A DNA stretch of 64,000 bases from Candidatus Aminicenantota bacterium (GCA_027068075.1 JAMOUJ010000005.1:707370-771369), one strand, 5' to 3'. Counted from the first letter of the stretch, positions 30,073-39,752 are shown. The notes: a model not told the origin generated them from the letters alone. Made by a program: numbers and translations.

Positions 30073-31173
30073 CTAAACCTCCCTGGAAATTTTTTCCACC
30101 AGCCCGGCGTAGGCCTCCACCACCAGTTCCCAGTTGTATTTTTCCCGGAGTATTTTTTCATAGTACTCCCCGGCCCTTTTCCTTATTCTTTCCCCTTCCC
30201 TCTCCATGATATCTATGCTTTCCGCCAGTTCTTCGGCGGTGGAGAAGTAGAGGCCGAATTCTTCCAGAACCTCCCGGTTGTAAACCACATCGTACGCTAT
30301 GACCGGATTACCGCAGGCCACGGCCTCCAGGAGGGATGGATTGGTGCCCCCCACGCTGTGGCCGTGAATGTGGGCAAAGGCGTGAAGCCTCAGGGCGTAA
30401 AGGTCCCTTCTCCGGTATATGGGCCCTGTAAAGACCACCCCTTCCCTTTCCCTAAACCTGCGATAGTTCTCCCCGGCATCGCTTACCACCACCAGTTTTC
30501 TCCGGGAAGGGGATTTAAGAAATCCCTCCACGATCATGGGGAAGTTGTTTTCCGGAACATCCCTTCCCACCGCCAGGTAGTACCCGTATTCTTCCAAGGA
30601 GAACCTGCGACGGAGGTCTTCCCAGGCCTCCGGGTCCTCCTGGGGAGGGTCCACCCCGTAGGGTATGAAGACGGCGGGTTTCCCGTAGGTCCTGCGGAGG
30701 TAATCCTGGATGGCCCGGGAGTCGGCCACCAGGGCGTGGGCAATCCTGGCTCCCCAGGCCTCCAGGCGCCTCAGGAGCCACCGGCCCAGGGAATTCCACT
30801 TACCCCTCTTCCACTCCAGGCCGTCGGGGTTGAGGATTATTTTGGTGCCCAGGGCCCTGGCAAAAATCCCCGTGGGAACCCCAGAAACCCCCAGGAGAAC
30901 GATCACGCGGTTTTTTCTGAAAAGGGCTTTGAGAACTCCCCGGTTGCTTAGGCATAGTTTTTCCACCGACTTCATGGAGGGGCACCGGAGAAATACCCTC
31001 TCCACCCTCTCAAACTGGTAGGGCAGGGTTTTGAGGGAGGATTTGCAATAGACCTCCACCCGATGTCCCCGGCGGGCAAGGCCCTGGGCCAGTCTCTCGG
31101 CGAAGGTCTCAAAACCTCCGTATCTGGCGGGGATCCCCCGGGACCCCACTATGGCAATTTTAATTCCCTTCAT
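30073..31173 (-). CDS. Glycosyltransferase, DUF1972/GT4-type
   Basis: The 366-aa protein opens IAIVGSRGIPARYGGFETFAERLAQGLARRGH, the DUF1972 signature seen in rhamnosyl-type transferases, and continues with a GT-B C-domain (YLAVGRDVPENNFPMIVEGFLKS; HGHSVGGTNPSLLEAVACGNPVIAYD). Cytoplasmic. Acceptor and donor are unknown. It overlaps the previous gene by 14 bp. Confidence 0.87.
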   Translation of the reverse strand: MKGIKIAIVGSRGIPARYGGFETFAERLAQGLARRGHRVEVYCKSSLKTLPYQFERVERVFLRCPSMKSVEKLCLSNRGVLKALFRKNRVIVLLGVSGVPTGIFARALGTKIILNPDGLEWKRGKWNSLGRWLLRRLEAWGARIAHALVADSRAIQDYLRRTYGKPAVFIPYGVDPPQEDPEAWEDLRRRFSLEEYGYYLAVGRDVPENNFPMIVEGFLKSPSRRKLVVVSDAGENYRRFREREGVVFTGPIYRRRDLYALRLHAFAHIHGHSVGGTNPSLLEAVACGNPVIAYDVVYNREVLEEFGLYFSTAEELAESIDIMEREGERIRKRAGEYYEKILREKYNWELVVEAYAGLVEKISREV

Positions 31174-32326
31174 GGTTTTTGAGCGTCTTCTCGTATATTT
31201 CCATCAGGATTCTGTAATTTTCTCCAGAGGTGAACTTTTTTTCAAATTCCATCCGGGCCTTCCTTCCCATCCTTTCCCTCTCGTGGGGATGGTCCCGGAG
31301 CCATCGGACCTTTTCCTTTAGGTCCGAGGGGTTGGCCCTTTCAAAAAGGAGACCCGTTTCCCCATGCTCCACCAGGTCCTGGAGGGCTCCTGCGGTGGAT
31401 GCTAACACCGGAACCCCGGCGGCGTAGGCCTCCATCACCGTCAGGCCGAAGGTTTCGGGGCTCAGGGAGGGGACCACCAGGGCGTAGGCCCTGGACATAG
31501 CATCCTGCATGCGTTTTCTCTCCAGAAATCCACAGTAGGTAATCCCCGGTGGAAGGTCCTTCATCAGGGATTCAAGGGGGCCGCTTCCGGCTATTTTAAG
31601 GGGCAGGTCCAGGCTTTCCCATGCCTTCAGTAGGACCTTCAAACCCTTTTCTTCCCCCAGCCTGCCGGCGAACAGGAAGTAATTTTCCGTGGCCCTGGGG
31701 GTTGGAACTTCTTCGGGAAGAAGGAAGTGGGGCTTTACGAAGATGCGGTCCCTTTCAATTCCCATTTCTGCCATCCTATCCTTTGAGGAGGGTGAAAAAA
31801 CGATGAAAGAAGTTATAAGACCAAGGGATTTCCTTGCCTTGGCGGTGGCCAGGGCGGCCAGGAGGCTCTGGGGGAGGGAACCCCGCAGGCACCGGTGGAA
31901 AACCGCCCGGTGCAACCCCCTTTCCGGGCATTTCCGGCAGATTTCACCTTTACGAAAGAGGAAGGCCGCCGGGCAGAAAAAGCGGTAGTCGTGGAGGGAC
32001 TGAACCGTGGGGATTCCTTCGTGATGGGCCGCCAGGTAAACGGAGGGGGAGAGGAGGGGGAAAAAATTGTGGAAGTGCACTATGGCCGGTTGAAATTCCT
32101 TTATCTCTCTCCTCATGGCGAGGTAATTTGCCCTGGACCAGGGTATTTCCGCCGCCATCCTTAATCTTTGCAGGGCCCTGGCCCGGTATATTTCCGAGTT
32201 TTCCCTCCGGAAGATTCTGACTTCGTGTCCCCTTCTTTTCAGCAACTGATGTTCCCTTTTCACCACCGCATCGTCGCCGCTGGCGGAGTTGGGACGATGG
32301 AAATTATGTACTATCAGGACCCTCAT
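31160..32326 (-). CDS. Glycosyltransferase family 4
   Basis: GT-B fold, 388 aa. The N-domain begins MRVLIVHNFHRPNSASGDDAVVKREHQLLKRRGHEV; the C-domain has FAGRLGEEKGLKVLLKAW and the EX7E nucleotide-sugar motif in PSLSPETFGLTVMEAYAAGVPVLAS. It also carries CRKCPERGLHRAVFHRC, a four-cysteine/His segment seen in some polysaccharide transferases. It adds one sugar in the locus; specificity unknown. Confidence 0.87.
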   Translation of the reverse strand: MRVLIVHNFHRPNSASGDDAVVKREHQLLKRRGHEVRIFRRENSEIYRARALQRLRMAAEIPWSRANYLAMRREIKEFQPAIVHFHNFFPLLSPSVYLAAHHEGIPTVQSLHDYRFFCPAAFLFRKGEICRKCPERGLHRAVFHRCLRGSLPQSLLAALATAKARKSLGLITSFIVFSPSSKDRMAEMGIERDRIFVKPHFLLPEEVPTPRATENYFLFAGRLGEEKGLKVLLKAWESLDLPLKIAGSGPLESLMKDLPPGITYCGFLERKRMQDAMSRAYALVVPSLSPETFGLTVMEAYAAGVPVLASTAGALQDLVEHGETGLLFERANPSDLKEKVRWLRDHPHERERMGRKARMEFEKKFTSGENYRILMEIYEKTLKNHEGN

Positions 32327-33551
32327 TCTGTACGACCTTATGGTAAAGGGAGTTTATGGATTTAATCCTGTTTTCCCAGAGATGTTTCTCCATTAAGAGC
32401 CTCCGGGCCCTTTCCCCCATTTCCCGGGCCAGGGCTCTGTTTTCGTAAAGCCTCCGCAACGCCAGGCTTATTTCCCGGACCACCTTCTTCCGGGGGCCCG
32501 GCTTTACCGCCACTCCGGCATCCTCCGCTGTGTGGGCCGTGGCGTCTCCCTCCAGGCAGATCACAGGCAGGCCGCAGGCCATGGCCTGCATTAGAATCGT
32601 AGACTGTCCGTGATGAAAGGAGGGATAGAGAAAAACATGGGCCCTCTTTAGAATCCGCCACACCTCCTCCATGGAGATTTTCCCCGGAAGTTTAACCCTT
32701 TCTCCCAGAGAGGAAAGTTCCCGCTTGACCCTTTCGTACTCCGGACCGTAGCCCGCCAGGACCGCTTCCCAGTCCTTCTCGGCATTTTCAGCAAACTCCT
32801 TCAGGGCGTCCTTTACGAAGAGGATGCCCTTCCAGGGAACGAATTCCCCTATGTAGGCGATGACGAATCTTTCCCCTTCCTTGGCCTTTTTTATCTCCTC
32901 CCAGGAAAACGGGATCTCCTCGGGGGAAATTGCGTTCTGGGGGAATTTTACTATTTTCCGCCTGCTCCTCCTGGAGTAGGGAAGGTGGGCCCCCGGGGAG
33001 GAGGTTTCCAGGATTACCTGGGCCCTGCAGGCGGTAATCCTTACGAAGGGGTCAAGGTGTTGCCCCAGGAATCTTATGGTTTCCCTGAGCCCTTCTTTAA
33101 TTTTGTGCCTCCAGGGCAGGGATTTAAATATGGGCCAGGGCGTGTTCTCTCCCCCCACAGGACCCCATACGAAGTTTTCCGAGGCCAGGGAGAGGAAACT
33201 CGGCTGCCAGTTGTTCCCGAAGGTGATGTGTTGGACCACATCAAATTTTTCTTTTTTTATCAGGCGGCGGAATTTCAGGTATATTCCCACCTGCCATAGA
33301 TAATAATAGAGGTGGTATCCTCTTCTCCCCTTTTTCCAGAAGGAAAGATATGGGGGAAGGTCGTAGTAAAGGAAGGTGGCCTTTACGGAAGGATTCCTTT
33401 TCAGTTCAGCCTCTATCCTGGCCCTGTTGTTGGCCCTGGTTATAACCCAGACTTCGTGGTGGCGGGAGAGGTGTTTTACCCACATCCATCCCAGCCTGGG
33501 TTCGGAACCCTTTCCAGGCTCGCAGGCGTAGGCAGAGAGGAGAACCTTCAT
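32304..33551 (-). CDS. Glycosyltransferase family 4
   Basis: GT-B fold, 415 aa. MKVLLSAYACEPGKGSEPRLGWMWVKHLSRHHEVWVITRANNR is a common start among surface-polysaccharide transferases. The C-domain has AYIGEFVPWKGILFVKDAL and the motif YPSFHHGQSTILMQAMACGLPVICLEGDATA. Donor unknown. It overlaps its neighbours by 23 and 4 bp. Confidence 0.87.
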   Translation of the reverse strand: MKVLLSAYACEPGKGSEPRLGWMWVKHLSRHHEVWVITRANNRARIEAELKRNPSVKATFLYYDLPPYLSFWKKGRRGYHLYYYLWQVGIYLKFRRLIKKEKFDVVQHITFGNNWQPSFLSLASENFVWGPVGGENTPWPIFKSLPWRHKIKEGLRETIRFLGQHLDPFVRITACRAQVILETSSPGAHLPYSRRSRRKIVKFPQNAISPEEIPFSWEEIKKAKEGERFVIAYIGEFVPWKGILFVKDALKEFAENAEKDWEAVLAGYGPEYERVKRELSSLGERVKLPGKISMEEVWRILKRAHVFLYPSFHHGQSTILMQAMACGLPVICLEGDATAHTAEDAGVAVKPGPRKKVVREISLALRRLYENRALAREMGERARRLLMEKHLWENRIKSINSLYHKVVQNEGPDST

Positions 33552-34510
33552 CGCAGTATGCTCCTCAATTTTTTTACCGCATAATCGGGGCTAAGCATGA
33601 GGGATAGGGCCAGGGAAAACATGAATTTTGCGGGTTTTCTGTAACTCAGGGCCAGTCCTGCCCTTTTAAAGTAAAGGGCTCCCAGGTCCTCTCTATATCG
33701 GTTAATTTTCTTAACCAACGGTTGTCTCTTTAGGCCCTCCAGAAATTCCTCCAGGGTGGGTTCCCTGTCCCCCTTCCTTCTCGCCTCCATGGAATACTTC
33801 AGCCAACGCATGATGTTCTGGGCCAGGAAGAATTTTCTGGAGGTCTCCGAGGAGGAGGTTTTCCGGACCATAACCAGGTATTCGGGCAAAACCAGGGCCA
33901 GGTGGCCCTCCTGGGCCATCCTGCAGTTAAAATCAAGGTCTTCCAAGACGGGTAGGTTTCTGTATCCTCCCAGGGCCAGAAATACCTCCCTTTTTATCAT
34001 CATGCTCACATTCAGCATGAACAGGAGTTTTCCCTTTCGCACTATTTCCCTGTATTCCTCCAGGGATGTGGGGCCCACCTTTATCCTGCCCAGTTTTCTC
34101 CTCCCTGCTTCGTCCATGTAGTAGCCGTAGGAGCCCAGGGCTGACAGGCCGGGATTTTCCTTGAGGAAGTTGATCTGAACCTCCAGCCTCTGAGGGAGGC
34201 TTACATCGTCGGCATCCATCCGGGCAATCCATGGATGGCGGGCTTCCCTCACCCCCAGGTTCAGGGCCCGGGAAAACCCCCTTTCCCGGCATGTTAGGGT
34301 TCTTATGCGGGGGTCCCTTCTGGCGTAGTCCGTGGCAATTTCCAGGGAGGAGTCTTCGGACATGTTGTCCACGATGACGAGTTCAAAATCCCCGTGGGTT
34401 TGCTCCAAAACGCTTTCTATGGCCCGGGGAAGATATTTTTCTGCGTTGTATACCGGCATGACTACCGACACGGGGAAACCGCTCACAGGGCCTTTAACCT
34501 CCTCTTCCAT
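33548..34510 (-). CDS. Glycosyltransferase family 2
   Basis: GT-A fold, 320 aa. VSVVMPVYNAEKYLPRAIESVLEQTHGDFELVIVDNMSEDSS and RHPWIARMDADDVSLPQRLEVQINFLKENPGLSALGSYGYY contain the DAD metal motif, and the LEDLDFNCRMA block follows. Cytoplasmic. Overlaps the kinase-like gene upstream by 28 bp. Confidence 0.9.
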   Translation of the reverse strand: MEEEVKGPVSGFPVSVVMPVYNAEKYLPRAIESVLEQTHGDFELVIVDNMSEDSSLEIATDYARRDPRIRTLTCRERGFSRALNLGVREARHPWIARMDADDVSLPQRLEVQINFLKENPGLSALGSYGYYMDEAGRRKLGRIKVGPTSLEEYREIVRKGKLLFMLNVSMMIKREVFLALGGYRNLPVLEDLDFNCRMAQEGHLALVLPEYLVMVRKTSSSETSRKFFLAQNIMRWLKYSMEARRKGDREPTLEEFLEGLKRQPLVKKINRYREDLGALYFKRAGLALSYRKPAKFMFSLALSLMLSPDYAVKKLRSILR

Positions 34511-35817
34511 TTTTCCACTATCCTCTTTTCCGCCAATCTGGCCAATTCCTCAGGCCTTTTGCTGGAATCCAGTTTTACGCAGTATTTGAATTTCCGACAT
34601 ATTTTATCGTATTTTTCCGTCATTTCCCGGATCTTCTCCCGGGGAAGTTCCCCCTTCCTTTTGTAGACCACCTCCGGATCGGTTCCCAGGTAGAAGATTA
34701 TCTGGGGATGGGGGAGAAGGCGGGCGATTATCCCGGGAAGTATCCACGGTATTGATATCCTGGAGCGTTCAGGGTCCACCATGAGGTCGTGAAAATAACG
34801 GTCAAACAAAACCAGATTGCCCTGGTAAAGTTTCCTCCGGACCCGGAAAAAATAGCCCAGGAGGAAGTCCATGGAGTAGTACAGGAGCCTGAAGAGGGAC
34901 GATAAGGGCCCCGCAGGCTTTGCCCCGTGGGGGTTTTTGATGTTTTCCTCCCTGGAGCCGGAATCCTCTCCGGTGAACAACTGGCTCAGGGAGGGGAGAA
35001 GGGATGGTCTCCAGTGAAAGAGAACCACCCGGGGAAAGACAGTTCCCTCCAGGTTTTCCCTCAGGTGCTGAAGAAGGGTGGTTTTTCCGCTTCCGTCCGG
35101 CCCCACCGCCGCCGCCCACACCCCCCTGGGGCGGATTTTTTCCCTGAGGACGAAATACAGGGTGGAGACGAACCTTCCTCCCAGCCCCGTAGGGTTCTTG
35201 GCGTTTCTGGCGAGGACCCTTAACCTGGCCCTTCTCCTGAGGTTTTTCAGGCCGGCGAAGTCTTCCCTTTCCAGGTGGGTTATTATCTCTTCGGCCAGTC
35301 CAGGTCCGAAGGCCACCTCCGCAAATTCCCGGAATTCTTCCGTGGGGCTAAGTCCCGCCACCTCCTTCCGGTATTTTTCCTTCAGGGTCCCCCCCGAAAG
35401 GAAGGGAAACACCCAGTTAACGAAGGCCTGATGACCTCCCTTCAGGATGGTAAAGTTCCCGTCCTGCACGGCCTTTTCCAGTAGATAGGCCGAGGGAATT
35501 ACCTGGTTTCCCCACCAGTATATTCCCTTCAGCAAGTCCAGAACTATGAATTCCCGGTTATCTTTTAAAAGATAATACTGGTGGGAGAAGCCCTTGTTTT
35601 TGAAGAGGGTTTCCATGCCGAAGTCTTCTGCGGTTTCTTTGACGGCCTTTCGGATTTGACCGGTTTTCTTCCCCTCCACCAGGATGTCCACATCCCGGCC
35701 CTCCAGCCTGGCGGTTTTCCGGTTGTAGTTCCTCAGAAGGCAGAATTTTATCCCCCGGGCCCGGAGTCTCCTAAGGAAGGCCTCCACGAACTCCTGGGTG
35801 TTCTTAGCCCTCTTCAT
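34483..35817 (-). CDS. Two-domain protein: nucleotidyltransferase-like plus thymidylate-kinase-like P-loop kinase
   Basis: A 444-aa protein. The N-terminal half has a nucleotidyltransferase-fold motif, LLRNYNRKTARLEGRDVDILVEG, where DVD resembles the two metal aspartates. The C-terminal half (from about residue 240) has Walker A AVGPDGSGKTTLLQHL, a DRYFHDLMVDPERSRI segment like the DR(Y/F) motif of thymidylate kinases, and a lid-like arginine region. Substrate is not known; the locus suggests modification of a glycan precursor rather than dTMP. It overlaps both neighbours by 4 or 28 bp. Confidence 0.75.
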   Translation of the reverse strand: MKRAKNTQEFVEAFLRRLRARGIKFCLLRNYNRKTARLEGRDVDILVEGKKTGQIRKAVKETAEDFGMETLFKNKGFSHQYYLLKDNREFIVLDLLKGIYWWGNQVIPSAYLLEKAVQDGNFTILKGGHQAFVNWVFPFLSGGTLKEKYRKEVAGLSPTEEFREFAEVAFGPGLAEEIITHLEREDFAGLKNLRRRARLRVLARNAKNPTGLGGRFVSTLYFVLREKIRPRGVWAAAVGPDGSGKTTLLQHLRENLEGTVFPRVVLFHWRPSLLPSLSQLFTGEDSGSREENIKNPHGAKPAGPLSSLFRLLYYSMDFLLGYFFRVRRKLYQGNLVLFDRYFHDLMVDPERSRISIPWILPGIIARLLPHPQIIFYLGTDPEVVYKRKGELPREKIREMTEKYDKICRKFKYCVKLDSSKRPEELARLAEKRIVEKWKRRLKAL

Positions 35818-37127
35818 CTTCCCTTCTCCAGGTAAGCCGATATTCCGAAGAGCATCCAGAATTCCGGGGCCAGCATCATGGGGGCCATCTGGGAGGCCAC
35901 CAGGGCCCCGGCGAGGGAAGCCAGTGCCCCCAGGGCCAGGGGAGAGTTCTCCCGTTTGTACTTCACATAAAGGACCCTGAAGGCCCTGAACAGGACCAGG
36001 AGGAAGAGGAAGGTTCCGAAAACTCCGGAATAGACCAGGATGGTTACGAAGATGTTGGGGGTTCCTTCCAGGCGGGTTTCACCGAATTCCGTGGTTATGG
36101 TGGTCCAGCCTGAGCCCAGCAAAATGTTGACCGGGCCGGAGTGGGTAAACTTTCTCAGGGAGGTCATTATGCTCTTGTATCTCACGGAGGCAGAGGAGTC
36201 CCTTCGTATAGTGTGGCGTATGTGAAAAAGGGAAGAAACCCTCCTGGTAATCAGAGAAGAGTGGCCAGCCAGGGATACGGTGACGGATATAAGGGCGAAG
36301 ATGACGAAGAAATTCCTCGCAATTTTAAGGAGCACCGCCTGGGCCTTCCTGTTCCTTAAAACGGAGGAGACCAGAATCAGGAGACCGGCCAGGAGTCCGG
36401 CCATGGCGGATCTGGTGGCGTTCAGCGCCAGGACCAGCAGGTAGAGGGTGAGGGAAAGGTGGGACCACCTGAACTCCCTCCGTGTCTTATCCCCTCCCTT
36501 TCTGACCCCGTAGGCGAAGGGAAGAAGCAAGAGAACCACCACCATCAGGTTTTTCCCGAAGGTGTCGGCCTCGGTGAAGAAGGAGGTTATCCTTTTGTCC
36601 AGGAGGATGTTGGCCTTCTGGGAGGGAGTAAAGGCCAGGGCCTTTCCCCAGAATATCAGGGCAGAGAATTGTAGGAGGCCAAAGAGGACAGCCATAAGGG
36701 AAAAGGCGGCCAGCCATCTCAGCATGGAGGCCTCGTCCCGGTAGGTTTTCAGGAAAAGGTAAAAATTGAAGGTGAAACTCACCATAATTATGAAAAGACC
36801 GAAACTGAACAGGGACCTGGCCTTGTCCGGGGCCTTGAGCAGTATGATGGAGAGGTTATAGGCCAGGAAGAGAAGCATGTAAAGCAGCAACCTGGACCTG
36901 GCCAGGAAGGGTAGGGTTTTTTTCAGGTGAAAGAGCAGGAATCCGGCCAGGGTGAGCAATGAAAGGAAGTAGGAAATCCTGAAGATCCCACCGCCAAGGT
37001 GAATCCATAGAAATTCGGTGGTGAAGACGGAGGCGATGGTCAAATAAAAGATTTTTCCGGGGGGAACCAGGATCAGGACCGTGAGCACCAGGGCCAGGGA
37101 GAGAAGGTATAAAATCAGCGCTTCCAT
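35814..37127 (-). CDS. O-antigen polymerase/ligase-like membrane protein
   Basis: The start at 37127 (MEALILYLLSLALVL) has GTGAGG upstream and begins with a hydrophobic helix; the longer frame overlaps the neighbour. About ten to twelve membrane segments are visible, with a large loop (SSLFHIRHTIRRDSSASVRYKSIMTSLRKFTHSGPVNILLGSGW) near the C-terminus, as in Wzy/WaaL proteins. 437 aa. Either polymerase or ligase; sequence alone cannot decide. Confidence 0.75.
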   Translation of the reverse strand: MEALILYLLSLALVLTVLILVPPGKIFYLTIASVFTTEFLWIHLGGGIFRISYFLSLLTLAGFLLFHLKKTLPFLARSRLLLYMLLFLAYNLSIILLKAPDKARSLFSFGLFIIMVSFTFNFYLFLKTYRDEASMLRWLAAFSLMAVLFGLLQFSALIFWGKALAFTPSQKANILLDKRITSFFTEADTFGKNLMVVVLLLLPFAYGVRKGGDKTRREFRWSHLSLTLYLLVLALNATRSAMAGLLAGLLILVSSVLRNRKAQAVLLKIARNFFVIFALISVTVSLAGHSSLITRRVSSLFHIRHTIRRDSSASVRYKSIMTSLRKFTHSGPVNILLGSGWTTITTEFGETRLEGTPNIFVTILVYSGVFGTFLFLLVLFRAFRVLYVKYKRENSPLALGALASLAGALVASQMAPMMLAPEFWMLFGISAYLEKGR

Positions 37128-38107
37128 CGGTGCCTCACTTCCAGGGAAAATTTGTAGAAGTTCATGGCGGCTTTTATAAGTCCCCTTTGAAAACCGTTGA
37201 ATTTTCTGTACTTCTTGTGATAATAGAGGCGGCTCCTCATCCAAATTTCAAGGTGGTTTTTCTTGTAATTTCCCCTGTGCAGGTGAAGTATTTTTAGGTC
37301 TGGATATAGGATTGCCTTCAGCCCCCTCTCCTTCATCCTGTGGGCCAGGATGGCTTCCTCCACATAGAGAAAGGTTCCTTCGTCCATAAGCCCTATCTTT
37401 TTCCAAAGGCGGGCAGGGGTGAGAAAACAGCAACCGAAAAACTTGGTTATTTCCAGGGGAAGGCTGGGTTTCTTGATCTTCCTGTAGAAAATCCTCCGGG
37501 AGAGGGGAGGAAACAGGTAAGCCAGGGCTTCCTTGAAGGGGGAGGGTTCCACCGGTATGTAGTAATAGGGGCTGTGGGGGGAATTCAGATGAGGGTCGTA
37601 GACCAAGGGTGCCACGAGGCCCGCCTCCTGGTGGTGGGACAGGTATTCCACGGCTCCCTTCATGTCGGAGTCCGGCTGGATCACGGTGTCCGGGTTCAAT
37701 ATCATCAGAAATTCAAAACCCCTCCTCAACCCATACCTAATCCCCACATTATTCCCCCCGGAGAAGCCCAGGTTTTCCCCGGTTTCTATGATTACCAGGC
37801 GGCGGGGTGATGGGAGCCCGTCCATTTTTTTCTCCACCTCCGGTAGTCCCCCGGCCTCGGCGGTTCTTCGGTCGTATTCTGCGTAAAAAACCGGCTTCCA
37901 TTGAGGCCGGTATTCTCGGTGGTCGTCCCGGGGCCTGAGTTTTCCCCGGGCCCATTCCTTTATTTTCTTCACCGAGGAATCCGGGGAGCCGTTATCCACC
38001 ACTATGGCGGTGTAGTGGGGGTAATTCAAGGTCTTAAGGGACTCCAGAGCCCGGACGGTGTCCGCCCATCCCCCGTAGTTGAGGATAATGATTCCCAGTT
38101 TTTTCAT
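37115..38107 (-). CDS. Glycosyltransferase family 2, rhamnosyltransferase-like
   Basis: GT-A fold, 330 aa. MKKLGIIILNYGGWADTVRALESLKTLNYPHYTAIVVDNGSPD, TGENLGFSGGNNVGIRYGL, and ILNPDTVIQPD form the donor and metal site; CCFLTPARLWKKIGLMDEGTFLYVEEAILAHRMKERG is the acceptor-side motif of this subgroup. First gene of the polysaccharide operon, preceded by a promoter. Confidence 0.88.
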   Translation of the reverse strand: MKKLGIIILNYGGWADTVRALESLKTLNYPHYTAIVVDNGSPDSSVKKIKEWARGKLRPRDDHREYRPQWKPVFYAEYDRRTAEAGGLPEVEKKMDGLPSPRRLVIIETGENLGFSGGNNVGIRYGLRRGFEFLMILNPDTVIQPDSDMKGAVEYLSHHQEAGLVAPLVYDPHLNSPHSPYYYIPVEPSPFKEALAYLFPPLSRRIFYRKIKKPSLPLEITKFFGCCFLTPARLWKKIGLMDEGTFLYVEEAILAHRMKERGLKAILYPDLKILHLHRGNYKKNHLEIWMRSRLYYHKKYRKFNGFQRGLIKAAMNFYKFSLEVRHRWKR

Positions 38108-38121
38108 GTCTTCAGAAAGTT

Positions 38122-38150
38122 ATTATATATTCCGGTGGGCGTTTCGTGAA
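38122..38150 (-). promoter_or_regulatory. Promoter of the polysaccharide operon
   Basis: TTCACG (38150-38145), 17-bp spacer, TATAAT (38127-38122), then 14 bases to ATG 38107. The predicted leader is only about 7 nt with no Shine-Dalgarno. It is divergent from the flippase promoter. Confidence 0.5.
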
Positions 38151-38160
38151 CTCATCCGGT

Positions 38161-38166
38161 TATAAT
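38161..38166 (+). promoter_or_regulatory. -10 element of the leaderless flippase promoter
   Basis: Consensus TATAAT at 38161-38166, exactly six bases (AGACGG) before ATG 38173. The mRNA would start on the start codon. No convincing -35. Confidence 0.5.
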
Positions 38167-38172
38167 AGACGG

Positions 38173-39735
38173 ATGGAGCCTTACCACGAAAAGGGAGCGG
38201 CGCCGGAGGGGGATTCCGAGGAGGCCCTCCGGAGGAACCTTCTGAAGACCACCGGTCGGGCCGGTAAGGTTTTCGCAGCGAGAATACTTTCCCAAATTGC
38301 GGCCCTGACCGCCGGGGTGGTCTACGCCCGGTTTCTGGGGGCGGACCTCTACGGCGTGTTTCAACTGGCCATTACCGCGGTTTCCGTCCTTTCCCTCCTG
38401 GCGGCCTTCGGAATGAGCCCGGGCCTCATCCGTTATCTGCCCATATTTAAGGCCGACGGGAAAATGAATGACCTCAAGGGTACGGTAAATTTTGCCCTTT
38501 CCCTGGGTCTCTTCCTTTCCGTGGCGGCGGCCCTGGCCCTTTACCTGGGACGGCAGTTCGTCTCCCTTTCGGTCTTTTCGGAGCCCAGGCTTTCAGGGAT
38601 ACTTCCCCTCTTTTCCCTGGTCCTGGTTTTCTATTCCCTGGGGGCCATCCTGGGGGGCGTTATACAGGCCGAAGGGGAGGCCCATGTTTTTATCACCTTC
38701 AGGTATGTTCTGGACCATCTGGCTTCGGTTTCCTTCTTTCTGGTTTTCTATCTCACCCTGGGGACGAAACTTCTGGGGGCCTCCTGGGCCAAGGTCTTCG
38801 CCTCCTTTTTAACGGTTTTTCTGGCGGGGAGGTGGGTGGTTCGGCGTTTTCCCTTCCTCTGGAAAAAGCCCCTGTTTCCCACCGCCCGTAAGAGGGAGTT
38901 TCTACTGTATTCCGCCAGCCTCCTCTTCGTGGGCTTTACCTATTTCCTCATGAACCAGGTGAACAATCTTCTGGTGGGGATGTATTCCGTCTCCAGGCAG
39001 GTGGGGTTCTACTCGGTGGGGAATGTGGTGGCAGGGGTCATCATATTCGTTCTGATTTCCTTCAACCTGATCTTTGCCCCGTTGATTTCAGAACTCTACC
39101 ACCGGGGACAGCACGAAACCCTGGCAAAAATGTATTCCGCCGTGACCAGGCTGGTGTGGATATTCACCCTGCCCATCTTCATCTGGGTTCTGGTCTACAG
39201 CCGGAGCATCCTTTCCATTTTTGGGGAGGAGTTTGCAGCGGCAAAGTGGGTCCTTATTTTCCTGGCCATTGGCCAGTTTGTGAACGCAGCGGTGGGTCCC
39301 AACGGCCTGATGCTTTCTATGTCAGGGCATCAGAAGTGGGAGGTTTTCAATGGGGTGGCCGTGGCGTTGTTGAACATAGGGGTAAACATGGTCCTGATAC
39401 CCCGATACGGGGCCACGGGGGCGGCCCTGGGGGGAGCCCTGGCCCTGGTGGCGGTGAACCTGGCCAAGACCCTGGAGGTTTGGTATGTGATGAAGATGCT
39501 TCCCTACAACGGGAAGTTTTTTAAACCCATGACGGGGGGAGTGGTGGGGGCGGTGGGCCTCCTTATCCTTAAGAGGCTTCTGGGGGAAGGTGCCCTTTAC
39601 GCTGCCCTGGGGGCGGCGGTGAGCGGTGCCCTGGTTCTGGGAACGGTTTTTCTCCTGGGCCTGGAGGAGGAGGATAAGTTTCTGCTGAGGGCGGTAAGGA
39701 GCAGGATAGTTTCCCTGGTGGGAAAGGGTGATTGA
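38173..39735 (+). CDS. Polysaccharide flippase, Wzx/MOP family
   Basis: Moves lipid-linked oligosaccharide across the inner membrane. A 520-aa protein with about fourteen hydrophobic segments after a soluble ~35-residue N-terminus. ARILSQIAALTAGVVYARFLGADLYGVFQLAITAVSVLSLLAAFGMSPGLIRYLP is the standard MOP N-terminal repeat, and FVNAAVGPNGLMLSMSGHQKWEVFNGVAVALLNIGVNMVLIPRYGATGAALGGALAL is the C-terminal one. The start at 38173 sits six bases after TATAAT; an earlier ATG at 38146 lies upstream of the -10 and is excluded. Confidence 0.9.
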   Translation: MEPYHEKGAAPEGDSEEALRRNLLKTTGRAGKVFAARILSQIAALTAGVVYARFLGADLYGVFQLAITAVSVLSLLAAFGMSPGLIRYLPIFKADGKMNDLKGTVNFALSLGLFLSVAAALALYLGRQFVSLSVFSEPRLSGILPLFSLVLVFYSLGAILGGVIQAEGEAHVFITFRYVLDHLASVSFFLVFYLTLGTKLLGASWAKVFASFLTVFLAGRWVVRRFPFLWKKPLFPTARKREFLLYSASLLFVGFTYFLMNQVNNLLVGMYSVSRQVGFYSVGNVVAGVIIFVLISFNLIFAPLISELYHRGQHETLAKMYSAVTRLVWIFTLPIFIWVLVYSRSILSIFGEEFAAAKWVLIFLAIGQFVNAAVGPNGLMLSMSGHQKWEVFNGVAVALLNIGVNMVLIPRYGATGAALGGALALVAVNLAKTLEVWYVMKMLPYNGKFFKPMTGGVVGAVGLLILKRLLGEGALYAALGAAVSGALVLGTVFLLGLEEEDKFLLRAVRSRIVSLVGKGD

Positions 39736-39752
39736 AGGCAGGGGACCTGGGC

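Noticed and set aside
29350..30951. 533-codon plus frame over rfbA and the DUF1972 gene
   Set aside because: Antisense shadow; the minus-strand genes carry clear family motifs.
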